Shown here: positions 5,919 through 10,566 of the stretch, piece after piece
How positions within the stretch are numbered: position 1 is the first letter of the stretch
Layout of the letters: each line of letters starts with the position of its first letter
From: Candidatus Aerophobota bacterium
GTDB lineage: Bacteria > Aerophobota > Aerophobia > Aerophobales > B3-G15
Assembly: GCA_030615365.1 (NCBI GenBank)
Contig: JAUWZM010000082.1
Coordinates: 1 to 10,566, forward strand
DNA length: 10,566 nucleotides
Direction: 5' to 3'
The notes under the pieces: generated by a model
The model's database searches: none
Told to the model about the DNA's origin: nothing
Seen by the model: only the letters and a program-made list of their open reading frames with translations
Made by a program: the position numbers and the translations under genes

Positions 5919-6806
5919 TTATCTTCGCTCATAATATACCCAACGCATTGCGAATCTAAGCATGAACAAGACAATTGCCAGAGTAATAAAAAACAATACC
6001 CATGCTAAAGCACAAGCGTAGCCCATTTTAAACCATTGAAAAGCAGATTTATAAATGTAAAGAACATAAAACAAACTGGCGTTGTTAGGTCCTCCTCCGG
6101 TCATGACATAAGAAGCGGTAAAAACCTGGAAGGTACCAATAATGCCCATTATTCCGTTAAACAAGAGAACAGGGCTTATTCCGGGAATCGTTATATGCTG
6201 AAATTTTTGCCATCGCCCGGCACCGTCTATGGTGGCTGCCTCGTAAAGCGCGGTAGGAACGGTTTGCAGGCCGGCCAAATAAATCAACATGGGCCTACCG
6301 ACCCCCCAAAGACCCATTATTATAAAGGCAGGAAGTACCCAGGCTCTATTACCCAACCAGACCGGGCCTTTAATACCAACTTCAGCTAAAAGTACATTAA
6401 GAATTCCAAACCTGGAATTGAATATCCACACCCAAAGAATTGATACCGCTACTCCTGAAATCACACAGGGAAGATAATATACGGTTCTGAAGAAGGAAAG
6501 ACCTTTAATTTTTGCATTTAGCATCAAAGCTATAGCTAATCCTATTACTAAGTGCAAAGGAACAGTAACCATATAAATGCCGGTCACTTTTAGTGACTGC
6601 CAGAAAAGAGGATCATTCAATAAGGTTGCATAATTATCTAAACCAATGAACTTTGCCGGACCAATAAGAGGCCATTTCATAAAGCTAATGATACCAGAAG
6701 CACCTATAGGTCCTGCGGTAAAAACACACAAACCAATTAACCAAGGAGAAAGGAATAGATATCCTATAAGAGCTTTTCGTCTAGTTCTTTTTGATTTCTT
6801 CGCCAT
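5919..6806 (-). CDS. ABC sugar-type transporter inner-membrane permease (MalF-like)
   Basis: A 295-residue permease, the partner of the MalG-like protein. It starts with a short basic stretch (MAKKSKRTRRK) and has six hydrophobic segments. The EAA loop is ALYEAATIDGAGRWQKFQHITIPGISP (about 186-212), followed by the MalF-type TGGGPNNAS segment (236-244) that is common in sugar permeases. The start ATG 6806 is preceded by AAGGAGAG at normal spacing; an out-of-frame ATG sits four bases upstream. It lies 330 bases downstream of the binding-protein gene with a stem-loop in between, and 72 bases upstream of the MalG-like gene. It probably takes up an oligosaccharide, sugar derivative or polyol phosphate. 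Confidence 0.94.
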   Translation of the reverse strand: MAKKSKRTRRKALIGYLFLSPWLIGLCVFTAGPIGASGIISFMKWPLIGPAKFIGLDNYATLLNDPLFWQSLKVTGIYMVTVPLHLVIGLAIALMLNAKIKGLSFFRTVYYLPCVISGVAVSILWVWIFNSRFGILNVLLAEVGIKGPVWLGNRAWVLPAFIIMGLWGVGRPMLIYLAGLQTVPTALYEAATIDGAGRWQKFQHITIPGISPVLLFNGIMGIIGTFQVFTASYVMTGGGPNNASLFYVLYIYKSAFQWFKMGYACALAWVLFFITLAIVLFMLRFAMRWVYYERR

Positions 6807-7136
6807 TCATAACTCTCCTTATTTGACAATCATCATACAAACTTATGTTCTGAAAGAAAATAAAATCATGAAAGTCCAAGTCGTTCCTATCTGCCTGTTG
6901 GAAATGATACGCAAGTTGATTTAATACTCCTTTCACTTCATATTCCTACTCTTTCCAACCTTTTTTACCTTCCTTGACCTAATGGAATGTAACTACATTT
7001 TTTAAGGTTCCACAGATCTTTCTCTGGGGGAAGACTCCCCAGTTTTGAAGAAAGAAGTCTTCCCCCGATCAACTTATCCTTAACTTTTGGTGCTATGTTT
7101 CCTCTTCATCGTTTGCCACCAGGATCTTTCTACCTT
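6807..7136 (-). other. Spacer inside the ABC operon
   Basis: This stretch lies between the binding-protein and permease genes. It holds the stem-loop at 7026-7066 and no promoter that I could convincingly define. A GTG-started frame of about 51 codons on the minus strand overlaps the start of the MalF-like gene in another frame; it has only a weak ribosome site and no recognisable family, so it is not called as a gene. Confidence 0.5.
7026..7066 (-). promoter_or_regulatory. Strong stem-loop between binding-protein and permease genes
   Basis: GGGGGAAGACT (7026-7036) and AGTCTTCCCCC (7056-7066) are perfect 11-bp complements around a 19-base loop. On the transcribed minus strand the following bases are purine-rich, with no U-tract, so it is not a classical intrinsic terminator. 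A position directly after a solute-binding-protein gene is typical of mRNA-stabilising or partially attenuating hairpins, known for malE-malF, which let the binding protein be made in excess over the permeases. Confidence 0.65.
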
Positions 7137-8435
7137 TTATTTGAGCAGTTCGTTAATTCCCCTGGTCATACCCTCAGCCGCTTGATCAGCTGTCTTTTCT
7201 CCCATAAAAGCTGCCTGCAGCTCATTCCCAATTACCTGACATGCCTCCAGATAATTGGGTAGCTTGGGATACGAGGTATGACGTGAATATGCATCCAGAA
7301 GAAGGTCAATATCCATGGGATAGCGTTCTCTAAACATCTGCGATGAAATTACTGAAGCTCGAGCTGGAAACCAGGCGGTAATCAAATTCAATTCCTTATA
7401 CACCTCTGGTTCATTTATAGCTAACATTAACTCGTAAGCTAATTCCTTTTCTTTTACGGGGCGAAGAAACACATTAGCACAACCGAATCCGAAAGTTGAT
7501 GCCCCCCCTGGTCCGACCGGTGGGTAGGTAACATCAAGGTCAAAGGGGAGATCTAAGACCGTCAGATAAAGGCACATTGCTTGCGGATTGCCCACCTGCA
7601 TTGCAATATTACCACTCCTGAAAGAAATTCCCAGTTCCGCAGGCAGCATCTCAGGAGGAGGGGCAATATTGTAGTTCCTCATCACATCAACCAGAAATTG
7701 GATTCCAACTTTCGCTTCAGGGCTGTTAAGCAAGGCCTTCTCAGGAAGCTCTTCTTTATCAAACACCTTACCCCCAGCAGCCTCTACTGCATTAACCAGG
7801 GTCGCATATTGTGTAAAGTGAATAGCTACATTAAAGCCCTCGAATCCATACTGATCAAACTGTCCATCCCCATCAAAATCCACTGTGAGTTTCTTTGCCG
7901 TCTCAATAAAGGTGTCCCAATTCCATCTGTTTTCCCGATACATTATAGTAGGACTGGGTATGCCTGCCTCACTAAATATATCTTTGTTGTAATGCCAAAT
8001 CGATAGATAGCTTCCTTCCTGTAACCCATAGATCTCTCCGCCCATAGTTACATCATCCATAAACCAAAAATCTTCTAAACCAAGAGTGGGCGGGTTTTCC
8101 CTGAGCATATCGGTAACAGGTTCCAAGGCATCGTATTCCACTAATTTAGCCAATATAGCACAGTCTATGTTTCCAAGGTCTGGCGGGTTACCTCCAGCTA
8201 TCATAGTAAAAAGTTTCATATTATACTCAGCCCAGGGAGCAAATACAATCTTCAGTTTAACTTCAGGATGATCCTTCTCGAATTCTTTCCATCTTATATC
8301 CATGGCAGTTTTAAGCCATTCAGCTTCTCCCCAAGTTATATACGATAGTTCTTTTGCCTGTAAGCCTCCTGTTATGAGACTTACTAACATAGCACCTATC
8401 AACACTGCTAAAATTACTTTCCGCTTAGTAGGCAT
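7137..8435 (-). CDS. Extracellular solute-binding protein, family 1 (sugar ABC transporter)
   Basis: A 432-residue periplasmic or extracellular binding protein (PF01547/PF13416 type) that delivers its ligand to the permeases encoded downstream. The N-terminus MPTKRKVILAVLIGAMLVSLITGGLQA is a signal peptide, with likely cleavage near residue 27. There is no lipobox Cys, so it is a secreted protein rather than a lipoprotein, which suggests a diderm cell or a different anchoring mode. Mature features are the opening beta strand LSYITWGEAEW, the GGNPPDLGNID segment (81-91) typical of family 1, and a DxDxDG calcium-loop-like motif DFDGDGQFD (186-194) often seen in these proteins. The start ATG 8435 has AGGAGG five bases upstream. 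It is the first gene of the operon. Many aromatic residues (W35, W40, W68, W124, W147, W171, W173) would suit sugar stacking. Confidence 0.94.
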   Translation of the reverse strand: MPTKRKVILAVLIGAMLVSLITGGLQAKELSYITWGEAEWLKTAMDIRWKEFEKDHPEVKLKIVFAPWAEYNMKLFTMIAGGNPPDLGNIDCAILAKLVEYDALEPVTDMLRENPPTLGLEDFWFMDDVTMGGEIYGLQEGSYLSIWHYNKDIFSEAGIPSPTIMYRENRWNWDTFIETAKKLTVDFDGDGQFDQYGFEGFNVAIHFTQYATLVNAVEAAGGKVFDKEELPEKALLNSPEAKVGIQFLVDVMRNYNIAPPPEMLPAELGISFRSGNIAMQVGNPQAMCLYLTVLDLPFDLDVTYPPVGPGGASTFGFGCANVFLRPVKEKELAYELMLAINEPEVYKELNLITAWFPARASVISSQMFRERYPMDIDLLLDAYSRHTSYPKLPNYLEACQVIGNELQAAFMGEKTADQAAEGMTRGINELLK

Positions 8436-8472
8436 TTAAGCCTCCTTTTTTGTGGACTTGGTTTATTGTCCT

Positions 8473-8531
8473 CCTGGAAAGCTCCCAAAAGAGAAATCAA
8501 ACTTTTAACAATTCTCCCCCTGGGAAAGCTC
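8473..8531. repeat. Two direct repeats of CCTGGAAAGCTC upstream of the binding-protein gene
   Basis: CCTGGAAAGCTC (8473-8484) and CCTGGGAAAGCTC (8519-8531) differ by one inserted G and are 46 bases apart, 38-96 bases upstream of the ATG at 8435. Each contains a partial dyad around AGCT (GGGAGCTTTCC on the minus strand). They could be operator sites of a sugar-responsive repressor. Confidence 0.4.
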
Positions 8532-8800
8532 TTCCTTGTCATGAACTAACTGCCTGTTTGCTTACCTTCTCACCTCCCTTCGGCCTTATTTTACCTTTTT
8601 CTTAAACAGAGATCTAACTTCATTACTAACATTTAGAATTGCTATTTTGTGCATTGTCGGCGTTTATCTAGATTTCTATAATTTTGCTGGTTTTCATACT
8701 GCTCCAATCTTATCCTCCCTACCCTGAGTATCTTCAAAAACTCCTTATAAAATCCCCCCTGCCTCCTACAGTGATAGTGCTAATTCCTTATCTATTTATG

Positions 8801-8838
8801 GGTCAATATATAGGAAACCAATGTCAATTCTTTGTCAA
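8801..8838 (-). repeat. Three phased TTGACA-like direct repeats
   Basis: On the minus strand TTGACA lies at 8833-8838 and 8822-8827, and TTGACC at 8801-8806. The spacings are 11 and 21 bases, close to one and two helical turns. Tandem TTNACA units at 11-bp spacing are the usual target of PhoB/OmpR-type response regulators; they may also be -35 hexamers. There is no direct evidence for either. Confidence 0.3.
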
Positions 8839-8846
8839 ATTTGTTT

Positions 8847-9146
8847 CTATTTCTGTTGCCCCATCATCTTTTTAGCCAGCTCAATTCCTTCTTCTGCTGT
8901 GATGGCAGGGATTACGGTAAGCTCAAAAACATCATCCCAATCAGCAATAGCTGCCATTATCGGGGCGATGTTGTCTACCTCAGCAATGCAGATGAGAGCG
9001 AGGTCTTCTGTTTGGAGCCAGTGCTCAGCTACTATTTTTAGTCCTTACGGGTATTTCCATTGCAGTCGGCGAGCAGTCCTTTTTTTGTTGGTTCCTCCTT
9101 CTGGTTTGCCCAAAGTTACGAATAACATAATTTTCACTTTCTTCAT
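8847..9146 (-). pseudogene. DUF3303-like small protein gene with one in-frame TAA
   Basis: A single frame of 100 codons from ATG 9146 to TAG 8847-8849 is interrupted once, by TAA at codon 34 (9045-9047). The parts read MKKVKIMLFVTLGKPEGG... and GLKIVAEHWLQTEDLALICIAEVDNIAPIMAAIADWDDVFELTVIPAITAEEGIELAKKMM. This resembles the DUF3303 ferredoxin-like fold family (an MLF-x-T start, an aEYWlqt strand, an eaDn turn and a W-DvfeltViPaitaEEg end). A single change (for example GAA or AAA to TAA) explains the stop; the rest is intact, so inactivation is recent or the stop is a sequencing error. The ribosome site GGGAG is nine bases upstream. It was probably co-transcribed with the small membrane-protein gene 54 bases upstream. 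The function of the family is unknown. Confidence 0.65.
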
Positions 9147-9200
9147 TTCATCGTTCTCCCTCCAACCCTTCCCTGGTACAAACTTGGGGGCTTTCTCAGT

Positions 9201-9391
9201 TCACTCCTCTTCCTTGCCTTTAGCTTCTATGGCGTGCAAATGCATACCTATGGCCCAGGCAATACAAGCAGGCAGGATAGCTACAAAAGCAGCAATCGAT
9301 AAAAGTAACCAAGGGACTGCTCCTAAAACAAGACTAATCTTTTCCGCCGCCGCGATCACTCCTAACACAGAGAATATGATACCCCTGTCAT
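9201..9391 (-). pseudogene. Small two-helix membrane protein gene, start region frameshifted
   Basis: The frame RGIIFSVLGVIAAAEKISLVLGAVPWLLLSIAAFVAILPACIAWAIGMHLHAIEAKGKEEE ends at TGA 9201-9203 and shows two hydrophobic segments followed by a charged tail. Its only ATG (9391) is out of frame by one base: ATGACAGGGGT encodes MTG, but adding one G after the ATG gives MDRGI in frame with the rest. A GTG further in is the alternative start. It lies directly upstream of the DUF3303-like gene, so the two formed a unit. The upstream sequence shows no clear ribosome site, which agrees with decay. Confidence 0.55.
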
Positions 9392-9466
9392 GACTAAAGT
9401 ATTACTTTTAGAAGGAAGCGTACCTTTTTTCTATAACGGGAATTTTAACTGTCGTTTATTATTAGC

Positions 9467-9686
9467 CGAGGTTCTTCTGTTGTTGGTTCAACTATTCGAC
9501 TGGGTTTGTGTCCGAGGGAAAATCTATTTGTGGTTTAAGATAGAGAAGAAGCTGTATCCTCACTCGTCCAATGGCACAAAATAATTTTTGTAACTATAGG
9601 ATTAATCAAAAGACACCAATGGGATTACAGTAATTTCAAATTTCACTCAAAACCATTATAGAATATGCTACCTGTATTGTCAAATT
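9467..9686 (-). repeat. Dispersed repeat, copy B (about 220 bp)
   Basis: The second copy of the repeat at 2877-3097, in the same orientation 6.6 kb away, so the two copies bracket the whole ABC operon. In the frame that is open in copy A, copy B keeps LCHWTSEDT and GHKPSRIVEPTTEE but has a stop (TAA) between them, so it is the more decayed copy. The plus-strand ORF over it is a shadow. Confidence 0.75.
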
Positions 9687-9948
9687 TGGCGAAAAATTGC
9701 TGCAATGATGCTGCACACTTTTCTAAGAAGAAATATAGAAAAGAACTGTAGAAAGAAGGCGAACATGATATTTTTCGCTTATCTTACAAGATTTGAATCT
9801 CTTATTTTAACGCTTCAAGATTTGTCACCTTCTATATTGGAATCTTGCTCGCTTTTCTATATTTCCTAATAAAGGCGATCCTAATTATTGGGAAATATGT
9901 AATTAGAAGGATCATATTAAATAGCAAATACTATCACCTGATCAAAAG
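9687..9948. other. AT-rich stretch without recognisable gene
   Basis: Apart from a plus-strand frame of 33 codons near 9765 that has only a weak ribosome site, nothing could be supported. No terminal inverted repeats of an insertion sequence were found at either side of repeat B. Confidence 0.45.
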
Positions 9949-10239
9949 TCAAGTTTTTTCCTCATCACTAACAGGTTTGATAGAGTTCACTTTATCTTGT
10001 TTCAAGCTCTTTGCTATCTTCACGTATTGTTTCACCTCCTTTAGTTGGGATTTCTTTCTTCTTCCTTTTGCCTTCCTCCTTTCAAGGTTAAGTTGGAAAG
10101 TATACCGGAAGTTCCCACAGCTGGAGGCTTCGGGGACCCGAATAGGGCTCGAACCATCGTTTCTAATTCCCTTGTTTTGCACTTTTCCGTAAAGTTTTTT
10201 GGTTAACCTCATTTTTGCCATCCTAATATAGTGTCTCAT
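9949..10239 (-). CDS. Lysine/arginine-rich hypothetical ORF, doubtful
   Basis: A 96-codon open frame (alternative starts at Met7 and Met10) with a strongly basic middle (LERRKAKGRRKKSQLKE). I do not recognise it, and upstream ribosome sites are weak. Inside it, a very strong AAAGGAGGTG (core 10033-10039) precedes an in-frame GTG at 10023 by nine bases, which would give a 24-residue peptide MKIAKSLKQDKVNSIKP... ending at 9949. That suggests either the remaining 5' end of a truncated gene or a short peptide gene. The overlapping plus-strand ORF (9845-10192) is hydrophobic because it mirrors the lysine-rich frame and is not called. Confidence 0.25.
   Translation of the reverse strand: MRHYIRMAKMRLTKKLYGKVQNKGIRNDGSSPIRVPEASSCGNFRYTFQLNLERRKAKGRRKKSQLKEVKQYVKIAKSLKQDKVNSIKPVSDEEKT
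10129..10142. other. Perfect inverted repeat TTCGGG-GA-CCCGAA
   Basis: Six-base perfect arms around GA, next to CTCGAACC. The neighbourhood looks superficially like the T-arm of a minus-strand tRNA, but the 5-bp T-stem and acceptor pairing fail, so no tRNA is called. Confidence 0.3.
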
Positions 10240-10266
10240 TTTTTAATCACATAGTGTCTATGAACC

Positions 10267-10296
10267 AGCTAAATTGAGCTAAAACGAGGTAAATTG
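10267..10296. repeat. Three tandem 10-bp repeats
   Basis: AGCTAAATTG, AGCTAAAACG and AGGTAAATTG follow each other without a gap. Ten-base periodicity puts each unit on the same face of the helix, as in multimeric protein binding sites such as iterons or transposase-end repeats. Confidence 0.45.
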
Positions 10297-10437
10297 GTGG
10301 AAATCATCCGGGAGGCTTATTGAATCTTGCCTTTAAGCTCCCAAAGCAGCTTTTTAGGAAGAGCTATTTTGTTTTTTGCATGCACTCTGCTTTTCTTGGA
10401 AAACCTCAGCAATCTATGCAGCACACGTTAAGCCATA

Positions 10438-10458
10438 TATAATAGGGACAAATGTCCC
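10438..10458 (+). promoter_or_regulatory. TATAAT followed by perfect palindrome GGGACA-AA-TGTCCC
   Basis: A consensus -10 hexamer (10438-10443) lies two bases before a perfect 6-bp-arm palindrome (10445-10458), which would cover the transcription start. No good -35 is visible at 16-18 bases. The core GGACAAATGTC is repeated at 10531-10541, across the ATG of the downstream gene. Confidence 0.45.
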
Positions 10459-10536
10459 CATACCTCAGGAAAGGCTTGTCAGTTGTAGATTTTAAGCTAC
10501 ACTGGAAATAAGTAAAATTATTGGGGAGGTGGACAA

Positions 10537-10566
10537 ATGTCACAGGATGATATCATCGCTCGTCTT
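10537..10566 (+). CDS. Start of a plus-strand gene, possibly a transposase or other HTH protein (partial)
   Basis: ATG 10537 is preceded by GGGGAGGTGG at correct spacing and opens MSQDDIIARL before the window ends. Ten residues are too few for a family. IS481- or IS3-type helix-turn-helix transposases often begin in this way, and the neighbourhood is rich in mobile-element debris, so a transposase is a guess. The start codon lies inside a copy of the GGACAAATGTC motif that also forms the upstream palindrome. Confidence 0.5.
   Translation, partial: MSQDDIIARL

Larger units (their letters stand above)
8436..8846 (-). promoter_or_regulatory. Leader and promoter region of the ABC operon, no gene seen
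   Basis: A 411-base stretch upstream of the binding-protein gene. The minus strand contains several purine-rich AGGAGG-like runs without convincing ORFs. It holds two near-identical GAGCTTTCC elements (8473-8484 and 8519-8531) and, at the distal end, three TTGAC elements (8801-8838). No -35/-10 pair with good spacing was found by eye. The long leader suggests control of this operon from here, by a DNA-binding regulator or at the RNA level. Confidence 0.45.
10240..10536 (+). promoter_or_regulatory. Upstream region of the partial plus-strand gene
   Basis: No gene is seen here. It contains three tandem 10-bp units (10267-10296), a TATAAT hexamer (10438-10443), a palindrome (10445-10458) and a strong ribosome site GGGGAGGTGG (10523-10532). 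The duplicate ATAGTGTCT (about 10229 and 10252) may mark the end of a mobile element. Confidence 0.45.

Noticed and set aside
6760..6935. GTG-started frame of about 51 codons overlapping the MalF-like start
   Set aside because: Weak ribosome site, no recognisable family, and overlap with a well-supported gene start.
8821..9393. 190-codon plus-strand ORF
   Set aside because: It is the antisense shadow of the minus-strand DUF3303-like gene and small membrane-protein gene, whose translations show family-like and membrane-protein features.
2877..9686. CRISPR array from the repeated sequences
   Set aside because: The repeat is about 220 bp with only two copies 6.6 kb apart; no short regularly spaced repeats or cas genes are present.
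10100..10175. Minus-strand tRNA suggested by GGTTCGAGCC followed by ...CTCCA
   Set aside because: T-stem and acceptor stem do not pair, and no anticodon arm could be placed.

Overview
The window looks like an accessory region of a low-to-moderate GC, probably anaerobic, heterotrophic bacterium. Strong AGGAGG-type ribosome binding sites, a sugar-type ABC uptake operon without its own ATPase, a UroD-like methyltransferase gene, and IS and integron debris point to Atribacterota, Bacillota, Spirochaetota or a similar lineage. The sequence alone does not settle the phylum. Almost every recognisable gene lies on the minus strand.

Bases 1-2564 read as a stretch of integron gene cassettes without a visible integrase. 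Three attC-like sites (1898-1967, 1240-1290, 974-1044) separate unrelated small genes that all point the same way: an O-methyltransferase, an HD-domain phosphohydrolase, a short frameshifted gene and a 58-codon orphan ORF. Two stop codons lie inside the attC outer boxes, as is usual for cassettes. Two of the sites share an almost identical arm. Beyond them is a beta-lactamase-fold serine hydrolase cut by the window edge.

Bases 2565-3545 are non-genic debris: a hairpin, copy A of a roughly 220-bp dispersed repeat, and the C-terminal scrap of an IS3-family transposase.

Bases 3626-8435 form the main functional unit, an operon transcribed leftward: a secreted solute-binding protein, two MalF/MalG-type permeases, then a uroporphyrinogen-decarboxylase-superfamily protein that resembles corrinoid methyltransferases rather than HemE. 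A strong stem-loop without a U-tract lies between the binding-protein gene and the permease genes and may set their relative expression. The missing ATPase must come from elsewhere in the genome. The pairing suggests import of a carbohydrate-like, perhaps methylated, substrate that is then handled by the UroD-like enzyme.

Bases 8847-9391 hold two small decayed genes: a DUF3303-like protein with a single in-frame TAA, and a small membrane protein that appears to have lost one base at its start. Copy B of the dispersed repeat follows at 9467-9686. The right end has a lysine-rich ORF of doubtful reality and the start of a rightward gene at 10537. That gene is preceded by a TATAAT hexamer and a perfect palindrome whose 11-bp core recurs over its start codon, a layout that suggests autoregulation.
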